Positions 1 through 7,028 of a stretch of 10,036 nt of DNA are shown here, in pieces. The notes beneath the pieces are model-generated. The model had not been told where the DNA came from. It saw nothing but the letters and a program-made list of their open reading frames with translations, and searched no databases. The stretch is from Candidatus Beckwithbacteria bacterium CG23_combo_of_CG06-09_8_20_14_all_47_9 (lineage in GTDB: Bacteria > Patescibacteriota > Microgenomatia > UBA1400 > CG1-02-47-37): NCBI GenBank assembly GCA_002772455.1, contig PCSQ01000002.1:1-10036 (forward strand), given 5' to 3'. The first letter of the stretch is position 1. Each line of letters opens with the position of its first letter. Both the position numbers and the translations under genes were made by a program.

Positions 1-135
1 AGTTATCCGGATATTTGGAATTATTTAACCGTTAAGGATATTGTCAGCCAGTGGCCGAATTTGCGCTTGCGCCGGGAGATTAAGCGCAATTGGGAAGGAG
101 CTTTAAGGGTTTGGGGCTATGCCGATCAAATTTAA
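1..135 (+). CDS. C-terminal end of an unrecognised protein (partial)
   Basis: Frame 1 is open from the window edge to a TAA at 133-135 and gives the last 44 residues of a protein. The visible part is rich in Trp, Arg and Lys and includes WPNLRLRREIKRNWEGAL, so it is basic and probably helical. I do not recognise the family. It overlaps the start of the following AbiEii-like gene by 17 bases in another frame, which implies co-transcription and coupled translation. By position it is the candidate antitoxin or partner of that nucleotidyltransferase, but the visible tail does not look like a known AbiEi antitoxin. That it is coding is supported by its residue composition and by the tight overlap. 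Confidence 0.6.
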   Translation, partial: SYPDIWNYLTVKDIVSQWPNLRLRREIKRNWEGALRVWGYADQI

Positions 136-799
136 CGTCAATCATATCCTTAAGCCGTTTCAGGTGAAATTGCTGCAGTTATTTTTTGCCACTGATTTTG
201 CCCGGCCGTTTTTTCTAACCGGCGGTACGGCTCTAGCCGCTTTTTATCTGGGACACAGGGAAAGTAAGGATTTCGACTTTTTCAGTTTGGAGCAATTCGA
301 TCCGGAAGCGATGAAGCGGGCCGTGGACGAAATTGCTGCCAAGGCCGGAGCCAGTGTCAATTATAAAGTCCGCAGTCAGACCTACAACGAAGTTTATCTG
401 ACTAATAAAAAAGAAAAATGGGAGCAAAGAATCGATTTTGTACTGGAACAGCCGGTTTATTTCGGCCGCAAAGAAACGATTGAAGGCATTGTCGTGGATA
501 ATTTGAAAAACATTGGAAGTAATAAAATTTTGGCAATTTACGGCCGATTTGAACCGAAAGATTATATTGACCTGTATTTTTTGATTAAAAAGGCCGGGTT
601 TAAATTTGACCGCTTATTTGAGATGGCCAAAAGGAAAGATTTGGGCTTGTTTGAGTTCTACTTTGCCAACTGCCTGTATCCGATTGATGAACTGGAAGTT
701 TTACCCCGGATGAAACAAGTGGTAAGTATCAAAAAGTTGACAGAATTTTACCGGGCCTTGCGGGAGAAACTACTGGAAAAAGCTAAACCGTTGAAGTGA
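119..799 (+). CDS. AbiEii/AbiGii-family nucleotidyltransferase (putative toxin)
   Basis: This 226-residue protein has the layout of the AbiEii/AbiGii nucleotidyltransferase family. The motif GGTALAAFYLG (residues 35-45) is followed by D51 and D53 in KDFDFF, the metal-binding pair of the Pol-beta fold. A third acidic position is likely D106 in RIDFVLEQP. The family's late motif is seen as K136 in SNKIL and K147-D148...D151 in EPKDYIDLYFLI. In the AbiE family such proteins act as toxins that transfer nucleotides, often to tRNA, and are paired with an antitoxin. In Patescibacteria many relatives are annotated only by fold, so a non-toxic role is possible. The ATG at 119 overlaps the upstream gene by 17 bases. 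There is no clear Shine-Dalgarno sequence, only GGGG just before the ATG. It ends 9 bases before the convergent DUF5660 gene. Confidence 0.85.
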   Translation: MPIKFNVNHILKPFQVKLLQLFFATDFARPFFLTGGTALAAFYLGHRESKDFDFFSLEQFDPEAMKRAVDEIAAKAGASVNYKVRSQTYNEVYLTNKKEKWEQRIDFVLEQPVYFGRKETIEGIVVDNLKNIGSNKILAIYGRFEPKDYIDLYFLIKKAGFKFDRLFEMAKRKDLGLFEFYFANCLYPIDELEVLPRMKQVVSIKKLTEFYRALREKLLEKAKPLK

Positions 800-808
800 T
801 ATTAGGCA

Positions 809-1366
809 TTATCCGGCTTGGGTGGCCACGGTCCGATCGGAAGAGAGCATAAAGCTGGTGCCGGATTTTTTGACACTGGACCAATAGATCGATTTGGCCT
901 GGTTGCGTAGATTAGTCAGCTGTAAACAAGTCCGGCTGTCGTGGACCGACCGGCGGGCAATTTCCAAAAGCGAGATTAAGCGTTTGAAGAAGTTTTTGTG
1001 GTAAACGCCGGGGGAAACGACCATTTGGAAAGCGGTTTTTTCCGCTTCGACCATGACGCCGCCGACTTCTTTAGCCAGCTGTTTAATTTTGATTTGCAGG
1101 GACTCGATTTCCAGCTTTTCCTGCTGGCGCTTGCTGGAATAGACCACCTGGACTTCGTGCTGGGTCTGTTCAAACCGCTGGCGTTCCTGTTGGCGGACCC
1201 GGTTTTCCTGCTGGTTTAAGAATGACTCAAAATCAAAGGGTTTATCGGCCATAGCCGCCTTGCCCGCCGGAGCTTTAGCGGAAGCGCTGGTGTCTTTAAA
1301 CGCTTCCAGAAAGTTATCGAATTTGGGAAGAGACTTTTTCTTTTTGCTTTGATCAAAAGTATCCAT
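809..1366 (-). CDS. DUF5660-like protein of unknown function
   Basis: This 185-residue protein has a lysine-rich N-terminus (residues 8-15), a low-complexity stretch at 28-38, a long charged Q/E/R-rich helical or coiled-coil segment at about 48-118, and a conserved-looking C-terminal part. The C-terminal part (about 119-185) contains VSPGVYHKNFFKRLI, and the tail runs KKSGTSFMLSSDR and ends TQAG. I recognise this pattern from memory as DUF5660, a family I associate with Microgenomates; its function is unknown. There is no signal peptide or membrane segment, so it is probably cytosolic. It starts 12 bases after the stop of trigger factor on the same strand and is probably transcribed with it. 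No Shine-Dalgarno sequence precedes the ATG. The alanine-rich insert at 28-38 coincides with a hairpin-forming repeat listed separately. Confidence 0.75.
   Translation of the reverse strand: MDTFDQSKKKKSLPKFDNFLEAFKDTSASAKAPAGKAAMADKPFDFESFLNQQENRVRQQERQRFEQTQHEVQVVYSSKRQQEKLEIESLQIKIKQLAKEVGGVMVEAEKTAFQMVVSPGVYHKNFFKRLISLLEIARRSVHDSRTCLQLTNLRNQAKSIYWSSVKKSGTSFMLSSDRTVATQAG
1256..1286. repeat. Hairpin-forming repeat-like insert inside the DUF5660 gene
   Basis: The DNA can fold as CTT(GC)CCGC (1259-1267) pairing with GCGGAAG (1278-1284), with a 2-nt bulge and a 10-nt loop containing AGCT. The outer CGC/GCG can pair as an alternative. It is translated on the minus strand as ASAKAPAGKAA (residues 28-38), a low-complexity segment between two charged regions. 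From memory, closely similar Ala/Lys/Pro/Gly peptides interrupt unrelated proteins in Patescibacteria genomes, which suggests a dispersed palindromic element that inserts in frame. There is only one copy in this window, so the repeat status is inference. Confidence 0.45.
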
Positions 1367-1378
1367 TTGGGGGCGATT

Positions 1379-2221
1379 TTACCCTAGAGCGGTTAAAAAG
1401 TCAATGGCTTTCTTTTTGCGCAAGACCACGCCGATGTAGGCCCGCTCCGAGGGAGTGTTTAATTGCTGTTTTAACTTGGGGTCGCCGGCTTCGGCAATCA
1501 TCTTGTCGATTTCCGCGTCGGTGACCGTGAATTTTTTGGCTTCGGCAATTGATTGCAAAATCAGTTCCAACTTGAGGGAATTGACGGCGGTTTGGGCATA
1601 TTCGGCTTTGATTTGTTCAACGGTTTTTTGGTTGGAACCGGCGTATTGGTCGATGGTTAAACCCAGTTTCTGCAGTTCCGCCAGTAATTTGGCTAAAAGC
1701 CGGTCGCGCTCGGATTCGATTAACAGTTCCGGCAGGTCCGGCTTGACCTCGGCAATTAAGGCTTGGGCGATCAAATTAAATTTTTGGGTCTGGGTCAGTT
1801 CTTTTTTCTCTAAATTGCTTTTGACCAGGGCGCTTCTGACCGTGCCTTCGTAATTGCCTAATTTAACCTCGGGCAGTTCACAGCTTTTGGCTTTAAATTG
1901 CCAGGGCTGGTTTTCTTCGGCTTTAATAATCGTAATTTTCGGACCCAGGGCCGGTTTGAGCTGATGTTTCTTGACAGCGGCGGCGTAGGATTCGGGCAGG
2001 AGCCGGTTGATGACCTCGCCGTAGAGCCGGCCTTTATCTACTTGTTTTTCGACTAAATCTTTAGGGGCTTTGCCCTTGCGGAACCCTTTAAGATCGGTAG
2101 TTTTAACCAGTTCGTCCAGAACCTGGTCGTGGGTCTTTTTGACTTCGGTCCAAGGCAGGGAGAACTCCAGTTCGAAAGTTTTTTGGGGCAGCCAGGTCAA
2201 TTTAGAATCGGTTTGAGCCAT
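1379..2221 (-). CDS. tig: Trigger factor, apparently lacking the PPIase domain
   Basis: This is the ribosome-associated chaperone that binds nascent chains at the exit tunnel. The N-terminal ribosome-binding domain (about 5-115) contains the signature loop GFRKGKAP at residues 46-53. The C-terminal chaperone domain is recognisable from about 145 onward, with LPELLIESE, AEYAQTAVNSLKLELILQSIAEAKKFTVTDAEI and a Lys-rich RKKKAIDFL near the end. Between them, after CELPEVKLGNYEG (113-125), only about 20 residues separate the domains, where the usual protein has an FKBP-type PPIase of roughly 90-100 residues. Total length is 280, against about 430 for the family. The reading frame is uninterrupted, so this looks like a real domain loss. 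An extended -10 box lies only 5 bases upstream of the ATG. The DUF5660 gene follows 12 bases downstream. Confidence 0.93.
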   Translation of the reverse strand: MAQTDSKLTWLPQKTFELEFSLPWTEVKKTHDQVLDELVKTTDLKGFRKGKAPKDLVEKQVDKGRLYGEVINRLLPESYAAAVKKHQLKPALGPKITIIKAEENQPWQFKAKSCELPEVKLGNYEGTVRSALVKSNLEKKELTQTQKFNLIAQALIAEVKPDLPELLIESERDRLLAKLLAELQKLGLTIDQYAGSNQKTVEQIKAEYAQTAVNSLKLELILQSIAEAKKFTVTDAEIDKMIAEAGDPKLKQQLNTPSERAYIGVVLRKKKAIDFLTALG

Positions 2222-2226
2222 GGCAG

Positions 2227-2235
2227 ATTATAACA
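2227..2235 (-). promoter_or_regulatory. Extended -10 promoter of tig, likely leaderless start
   Basis: The minus strand reads TGTTATAAT, an extended -10 element (TGnTATAAT) with a consensus hexamer at 2232-2227. It lies in the 16-base gap between the permease stop and the tig ATG. No good -35 is seen at 16-18 bases. A start about 7 bases after the hexamer falls at about 2220, right at the ATG (2221), so the tig mRNA is probably leaderless. That fits the lack of a Shine-Dalgarno sequence. Confidence 0.65.
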
Positions 2236-2237
2236 TA

Positions 2238-3422
2238 TTATTCGTAACGGATGGCTTCAATGGGAGGAAGTTTTGCCGCCCGGCGGGCGGGAAAGACGCC
2301 AAAAATAATGCCGATGGCGGCGGAAACAAAAAAAGCCACTAAAACGGCGGTTAAATTAATAGCGGCGGGAAAAAATGGTTGAGTGACTAGAACAATTAAG
2401 CCGGCTAAGAGCAGGCCCAGTCCCCCGCCGAGAACGGAAAGAATAACGGCTTCGGTTAAAAATTGCCAAAGGATATCCGGTTGAGTGGCCCCGATGGCCC
2501 GACGGATGCCGACTTCTTTGGTTCGTTCAGTGACGGAGGCATACATGATATTCATGATGCCGATGCCGCCGACGATTAAAGAAATTGAACCAATGGCAAT
2601 CAAGACAAGATTGATAATGGAAAAAATCTGATTAATTGAGGATAAAATTTCAGTTTGTTCGGCGACAGAAAAATCATCTTCTTTATAGCGTTTGAGCAAT
2701 GTTTGAGTGATTTGTTGTTTTAGGAGTTCGACATTGTCTTTATTATTTACCCCTAGATAAATGGAAAAAAAGTCTTTATTGGGATTGATTCGGCCGAAAA
2801 CGGTGGTGTAGGGCATGATGGCGGCGGTGTCCATTTCCCGATCGCCATTTTTTTCCAGGATGCCAATGACCCGAAAACGCTGATTGTTGATGGTGACTTG
2901 ACGGTTAAGACCATTTTTCGGTTCCTGAAACAATTTTTCTGCTAAGGTATAGCCTAAAACAGCGATTTTACTTTTTTTAGAGATGTCAGTTTTACTAAAA
3001 ACTCTCCCGGTCAGAGTTTTCAGATTCATTAAGGAAAATATTTGTTCGTTGGCGCCTTGAACATAGCCTAAATATTTTTCTTTGTCTGCCTCGATGGCAA
3101 TGCTTTTAAAATAAACCGGGACGACATAGTCAGCGGTTTTGATTTTTAATAAATTTTGATAATCTTTTTCGTCAAATTTAGCCCCGCCGGAAAAACCCGG
3201 GCCGAAACTGGCGCCTTCTTTAAAAACATTGCCGGGAAATATAATTACCAGATTAGCCCCTAATTTATCAAATTGATTGGCAATATAATTTTTTAAACCC
3301 AGTCCCAGGGCAATCAATAAAACAACTGAAAGCACGCCAATCATAATTCCCAGCGAAGTTAAAATGGTTCTGATTTTATTACGTTTAAAATCCCGAAAGG
3401 CGTCGAGGATAAGTTCGTTCAT
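2238..3422 (-). CDS. MacB/FtsX-type ABC transporter permease
   Basis: This 394-residue integral membrane protein has the MacB-like layout. An N-terminal membrane helix (about 18-42) is followed by a large extracytoplasmic MacB_PCD-type domain (about 45-250) and then three helices of the FtsX domain (about 268-295, 320-350 and 358-382). The cytoplasmic coupling segment is clear: GIGIMNIMYASVTERTKEVG, then IRRAIGATQ. The C-terminus (FPARRAAKLPPIEAIRYE) is typical of the family. Such permeases carry no ATPase and work with a separate subunit, which is the upstream gene; its stop overlaps this ATG by 4 bases (ATGA, 3419-3422). With the adaptor further upstream it should form a mechanotransmission complex for export of peptides, drugs or lipids. 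The substrate cannot be read from the sequence. Confidence 0.92.
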   Translation of the reverse strand: MNELILDAFRDFKRNKIRTILTSLGIMIGVLSVVLLIALGLGLKNYIANQFDKLGANLVIIFPGNVFKEGASFGPGFSGGAKFDEKDYQNLLKIKTADYVVPVYFKSIAIEADKEKYLGYVQGANEQIFSLMNLKTLTGRVFSKTDISKKSKIAVLGYTLAEKLFQEPKNGLNRQVTINNQRFRVIGILEKNGDREMDTAAIMPYTTVFGRINPNKDFFSIYLGVNNKDNVELLKQQITQTLLKRYKEDDFSVAEQTEILSSINQIFSIINLVLIAIGSISLIVGGIGIMNIMYASVTERTKEVGIRRAIGATQPDILWQFLTEAVILSVLGGGLGLLLAGLIVLVTQPFFPAAINLTAVLVAFFVSAAIGIIFGVFPARRAAKLPPIEAIRYE

Positions 3423-4114
3423 AGATATTTGGCGACGGCCTGTCCATCTTTAATATAAATTCTGGTTTTGGCCCGTTGGGCAACGTCGTGCTCGTGGGTA
3501 ACCATGATGACGGTGGTTTTAAAGTCGCGATTTAAACTTTCGATTAAATTTAAAATATCGGCGCCGGTTTTTGAATCCAGATTGCCGGTTGGTTCGTCAG
3601 CCAGAATGATTTTAGGATTCATAATTAAGGCCCGGGCAATGGCGACCCGCTGCTGCTGGCCGCCGGATATTTTGTTGGGAAAAAATTGCTGGCGGTCAGT
3701 CAGGTTAAATTTTTGCAGTAAGATTTTAGCCCGATCGTAAGGATTAAAGTCAAGGCGGTTAAGGTGATATTTAAGCGGGAGGAGAATGTTTTCCAGGACA
3801 GTCATTTTATTAATAAGGTTAAATGATTGAAAAATAAAGCCGATAGTTTGGTTGCGGACATGGGAGAGGGCGGCATCGGAAAGTTTGCCGGCGTCCTGAC
3901 CGTTAACCAGAATTTGACCGGATGAAGGGGTTTCGAGCAAGCCGATTAAATACATTAAAGTAGATTTGCCGGAGCCGGACGAACCTAAGACGCTGACATA
4001 TTCCTGGGAGTAAATTTTTAAGTTAATTTTTTCAATGGCTTTAACACGATCGTCGCCAAGATAATAATATTTGCAGACATTATTTAATTCAATAACAGGA
4101 GTTTTGGCTTTCAT
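3419..4114 (-). CDS. MacB/LolD-type ABC transporter ATPase
   Basis: This 231-residue nucleotide-binding subunit is complete. It has Walker A GSSGSGKST (44-52), the Q-loop at Q96 in FIFQSFNL, the signature ISGGQQQRV (149-157), Walker B ILADEPTG with D173 and E174, the D-loop NLD and the H-loop H207 in VTHEHD. The sequence is of the LolD/MacB-N/FtsE class that partners FtsX-like permeases. Its ATG overlaps the stop of the adaptor gene by 4 bases, and its own stop overlaps the permease start by 4 bases, so the three genes form one translationally coupled operon. It hydrolyses ATP at the cytoplasmic face to drive the permease. Confidence 0.95.
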   Translation of the reverse strand: MKAKTPVIELNNVCKYYYLGDDRVKAIEKINLKIYSQEYVSVLGSSGSGKSTLMYLIGLLETPSSGQILVNGQDAGKLSDAALSHVRNQTIGFIFQSFNLINKMTVLENILLPLKYHLNRLDFNPYDRAKILLQKFNLTDRQQFFPNKISGGQQQRVAIARALIMNPKIILADEPTGNLDSKTGADILNLIESLNRDFKTTVIMVTHEHDVAQRAKTRIYIKDGQAVAKYL

Positions 4115-5109
4115 TTAGATCGGTTGCCAGTGACAACTATTTGGCCGGTTTCCAGGCCAGAAATAATTTCAATTTCGGTGTCGGATTCAATCCCGGTAGC
4201 CACCTCTTTTTTGATAATTTTTTTAGCCTCGACCAGTTGGACTTGGCGGTTGTTAACCGCTTCAATCGGGAGGGTTAAAACTGCCTCTTTTTGATTGGTG
4301 GTGATAATCACTTCGCCGTTCATGCCGAGGCGGAAGGGATAATCGGGATCATTGGTTAAATTAAATTTGACCAAGTAGATCGTGCTGCCGGCGGCATCGG
4401 TACTGGATTGGAAATTAATGGAATCAACTGTCAGCGGCAGAGTTTGGTTAGGAAAGGCATCGAGGGTAAGCTGAGCGGTTTGGCCCGCGCTTAATTTGCC
4501 AATATCGGTTTCGTCGATTTCGGCTTCAAAGACCAGATGGTCCGGATCGGCCACGGTATAGACGGCGGTGGTTGGGGTAATGTTGCTGCCGCTAACCGGC
4601 GGTTCGGCGCGGGTGACAATGCCGCTAATCGGGCTGACCAGAGTGGCCAGCTTCAGGGCGATATCGGCAATTTCCACATCCAGAACCGCTTTGTCCAGAT
4701 CGAATTGGTTTTTTTGCAAAATCCGGCCGATGGTGTCGGTCAGGGCCTTGTCCCGGTAAGTTATTTTAAGATCTTCGTCAAAATCAGCTCTTTCTTTGGA
4801 AAAGTCCAGCAAATATTTTTGCAGATCTTTTTGCAATTCCCGTCTGTCTAAACCGGCGATTGCCTGCCATTTATTGACCCGGTCCCCTTCTTTGACGCCG
4901 ACCCAGGCCAGCCAGCCCGAGGTTTGGAATTTAAGATCGACTTGAGTGGCCGACTTGATTTTTCCGGAAGCGGTGACGGTTTGACGGATATCTTCCCGGG
5001 TGACAGGGGCCAGCTCATATTTTTCTTCGATCGATTTCGGCCGCCATTTCTGATAGGCAAAATAAGTGGCCCCTAAAATCAATAATCCTATAATTATTTT
5101 TTTTATCAT
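4111..5109 (-). CDS. MacA/HlyD-like periplasmic adaptor of the ABC system
   Basis: This 332-residue adaptor protein is anchored by one N-terminal membrane helix (about 4-19, after MIKK). It lacks a lipobox cysteine. The order is that of the family: a first half of a lipoyl-like barrel-sandwich (about 42-88, with GWLAWVGVKEGDRV), an alpha-hairpin (about 88-155), a second lipoyl half with LVSPISGIVTRAEPPVSG, a beta-barrel (about 195-265) and a membrane-proximal domain ending GLETGQIVVTGNRSK. An upstream in-frame ATG at 5139 would lie inside tRNA-Leu(UAG), so I choose the ATG at 5109, which directly precedes the hydrophobic anchor. That start is 3 nt from the tRNA 3' end. In a cell without an outer membrane it would act on the outer face of the plasma membrane with the permease. 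Confidence 0.9.
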   Translation of the reverse strand: MIKKIIIGLLILGATYFAYQKWRPKSIEEKYELAPVTREDIRQTVTASGKIKSATQVDLKFQTSGWLAWVGVKEGDRVNKWQAIAGLDRRELQKDLQKYLLDFSKERADFDEDLKITYRDKALTDTIGRILQKNQFDLDKAVLDVEIADIALKLATLVSPISGIVTRAEPPVSGSNITPTTAVYTVADPDHLVFEAEIDETDIGKLSAGQTAQLTLDAFPNQTLPLTVDSINFQSSTDAAGSTIYLVKFNLTNDPDYPFRLGMNGEVIITTNQKEAVLTLPIEAVNNRQVQLVEAKKIIKKEVATGIESDTEIEIISGLETGQIVVTGNRSK

Positions 5110-5112
5110 AAG

Positions 5113-5194
5113 TGTCAGGGAGAGGAATCGAACCTCCACGGATTACTCCACAGACTCCTAAGGCCTGCGCGTCTACCAGTTTCGCCACCCTGAC
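5113..5194 (-). tRNA. tRNA-Leu(UAG)
   Basis: The minus strand folds as a class II tRNA of 82 nt. The acceptor GTCAGGG pairs with CCCTGAC, the D-arm contains GGCGAAACTGGTAGACGC, and the anticodon stem CAGGC/GTCTG encloses the loop CTTAGGA with anticodon TAG (5160-5158). A long variable arm and a T-arm with GGTTCGATT complete it. The discriminator is A (5113) and CCA is not encoded. Its 5' 22 nt overlap the end of gatD, whose stop TAG is the TGGTAG of the D-loop. The adaptor gene starts 3 nt after its 3' end. An extended -10 box lies just upstream. Confidence 0.96.
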
Positions 5195-5910
5195 TTAAGG
5201 CATATTTTAACAGCGGTTTGGTGGGCTTGCCACTCCAGCCGGTCATCGAGCGGCCGGAGGTTGATCTGGCGGCGGTATTTTAACTCGAGGGCGGTGGTAA
5301 TTAAATAGTCGGCCAAAGGCGGGTTTTTCGGCAGCAGCGAGCCGTGCAGGTAGCAGCCGAAAACATTATTGACCCGGCAGCCTTCGGTTTGATCGGTGCC
5401 GTTATTACCATTGCCGGCCATTACCCGGCCCAAGGCTAAACCGGGCTGGTCCAGAAAAGTATTGCCGGAATGATTTTCAAAGCCGACTAACTTTCCCAAT
5501 GAAGTGGTAATGACAATATTGCCGATCTTTCTGGTTTTGGAAGCCACCGTGTAAGCCGGAAAAATGCCGATGCCTTTAAGCATTGGTCCGGTAAACGGCT
5601 TGAAATAACGACCGAACAACTGATAGGAACCGCAGATGGTCAGCATGGGGACTCCCCGCCGCGCGGCTTGCTTTAAGACGGCAGACTGGCCGGGTAAATA
5701 CCGGCTAACGCTGGCTTGCTGGCTATCCTGGCCGCCGCCGCCGAAAATTAAATCAAAACTACCGGCAACCAGAACCTCACCGGCACCCAGATTTTTTAAT
5801 TTTAATTTTATCCCCCGCTGGGCACAGCGATAGTTTAAAGCGGCTACGTTACCCTGGTCGCCGTAAATATTTAAAAGATCCGGATAGAGATGAACCAGAG
5901 TTAGTTCCAT
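5173..5910 (-). CDS. gatD: Lipid II isoglutaminyl synthase, glutaminase subunit GatD
   Basis: This 245-residue class I (CobB/CobQ-like) glutamine amidotransferase releases ammonia from glutamine for MurT, which amidates the D-Glu of the lipid II stem peptide. The start LTLVHLYPDLLNIYGDQGN is typical of GatD. GGGGQDSQQ (57-65) matches the family, the nucleophile is C93 in TICGSYQLFG, and the catalytic His is H189 in GCYLHGSLLP. The GFENHSGNT motif is at 143-151. The ATG overlaps the murT stop by 10 bases, so translation is coupled. Unusually, the last seven codons and the TAG stop lie inside tRNA-Leu(UAG), so the C-terminal residues are tRNA-derived. That tRNA's -10 box is also inside this gene. 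Confidence 0.95.
   Translation of the reverse strand: MELTLVHLYPDLLNIYGDQGNVAALNYRCAQRGIKLKLKNLGAGEVLVAGSFDLIFGGGGQDSQQASVSRYLPGQSAVLKQAARRGVPMLTICGSYQLFGRYFKPFTGPMLKGIGIFPAYTVASKTRKIGNIVITTSLGKLVGFENHSGNTFLDQPGLALGRVMAGNGNNGTDQTEGCRVNNVFGCYLHGSLLPKNPPLADYLITTALELKYRRQINLRPLDDRLEWQAHQTAVKICLKSGWRNW
5204..5212 (-). promoter_or_regulatory. Extended -10 promoter of tRNA-Leu(UAG)
   Basis: The minus strand reads TGTTAAAAT, an extended -10 element inside the 3' end of the gatD coding sequence. The predicted start at about 5197 is 3 bases before the tRNA (5194). It would allow the tRNA and the ABC operon behind it to be transcribed independently of murT-gatD. No clear -35 was found. Confidence 0.55.
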
Positions 5911-7028
5911 GCTTGTTTGCCCAAACTTTGCCGCAGTTCCAATAAGGCCGTGTAAGTCGGCAAAATATATTTAATGGTCCCGGGAATTTTTCTTAAGGCC
6001 GCCAAGGCCGGGTAGATTTTAGGTTCGACAAATAAGTTTTTTGGATTACAGCCGGCATATTTGAGGCGCAAGGCCAGATCGCTGGCCCGGGTGCCGGTGA
6101 CAATAATCGGTTTCCGGCGCCGGCCTAGACCGGTAAACGGCACATCCCAAATCCAGGAAACGTCGGTGCCGTCGGCCAGTTTGTCATTTAGGGCCAGCAT
6201 AAATGGTTGGTTTAAGTGCCGGCGGTCAGCCAGCATCTGCCAAACGGCTTTAAAACTGGCCGGATTTTTAACCAGATTGATTTGATATTTTTGACCGTCA
6301 AGTTTAAAGACTTCTCCCCGGCCGAAAGCCGCCTTGGTCTTTTGGGCGCAGACGGCGGCCAGTTTAGGGTCCAGGTCTAAATGGCGGCAAACGGCTTCAA
6401 TTGCCCAAAGACTGTCCTGGTTGAATTTTCCCCCGTACCGCGGCGGATACTTTAAGCCGGCGCCGGGTAAAGATGAACCGAAGTAAGTTAAGCGCGGATG
6501 TTTTAGAATTTTCAGACGACGGTCGGCGGCATTGACTAAAACCCGGCTGGCCGAGGGTAACGTATCCAGGCTTTTTTGCCAGAGTTTAAGCAGATGATCA
6601 ACTTCGCCGTAGCGGTCGAGTTGGTCCCGGGAGATATTGGTAAACACTATAATTTTTGGTTTAAGCGCTCTAATTGCTGCCGGAGCGGCGGCTTCATCAA
6701 CCTCACAAATAGCCAGTTTAGACTTAATTTTTCCCAACCAGTTACTTTGATTAATTAAAGCGGTGGCGATTCCCCGAAGCAAATTTGAGCCGCTGCGGTT
6801 ATGGCAGAAATTAATTTTACTCTCTGTTAAAACTGCCCCCAGCAATCTGGAAGTGGTGGTTTTGCCATTAGTCCCGGTGACGACGACAGATGCTAATTTA
6901 TTTTTTTTAACAATTTGATTAATTAAAGTCGGGGTAAGTCTTAAGCCGATCAAACCGGGCAGGGCGGTGCCGCCGAAGCCGGCGATAAATTTGCTGATAA
7001 TTAGACTTATAAGCATAGGACTTGACAT
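5901..7028 (-). CDS. murT: Lipid II isoglutaminyl synthase, Mur-ligase subunit MurT (no zinc ribbon)
   Basis: This Mur-ligase-fold protein activates the alpha-carboxyl of D-Glu in lipid II with ATP and passes it to ammonia supplied by GatD. It has the P-loop TGTNGKTTT (51-59), NRSGSNLLRG (77-86) and NISRDQLDRYGE (131-142). The C-terminal DUF1727 domain has KNPASF (254-259) and NDKLADGTDVSWIWD (281-295), which carries the Asp thought to complete the GatD catalytic site. RASDLALRLKYAG (314-326) follows. It is 375 residues, against about 435-440 in Firmicutes. The Cys4 zinc ribbon expected in the middle is missing: only a short linker lies between YFG (182-184) and FNQDSLWAIEAV, and no CxxC pair exists. 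The annotated ATG is 7028; M5 at 7016 is a possible alternative given the nearby -10 boxes. Confidence 0.94.
   Translation of the reverse strand: MSSPMLISLIISKFIAGFGGTALPGLIGLRLTPTLINQIVKKNKLASVVVTGTNGKTTTSRLLGAVLTESKINFCHNRSGSNLLRGIATALINQSNWLGKIKSKLAICEVDEAAAPAAIRALKPKIIVFTNISRDQLDRYGEVDHLLKLWQKSLDTLPSASRVLVNAADRRLKILKHPRLTYFGSSLPGAGLKYPPRYGGKFNQDSLWAIEAVCRHLDLDPKLAAVCAQKTKAAFGRGEVFKLDGQKYQINLVKNPASFKAVWQMLADRRHLNQPFMLALNDKLADGTDVSWIWDVPFTGLGRRRKPIIVTGTRASDLALRLKYAGCNPKNLFVEPKIYPALAALRKIPGTIKYILPTYTALLELRQSLGKQAWN

Noticed and set aside
1455..1853. Plus-strand open frame of 132 codons within tig
   Set aside because: It is antisense to a clear trigger factor and resembles no protein family. 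Other frames antisense to or within the ABC, murT and ecfS genes were dropped for the same reason.
5110..5139. Adaptor start at 5139
   Set aside because: The ten extra codons lie inside tRNA-Leu(UAG), and the membrane anchor begins right after the ATG at 5109.
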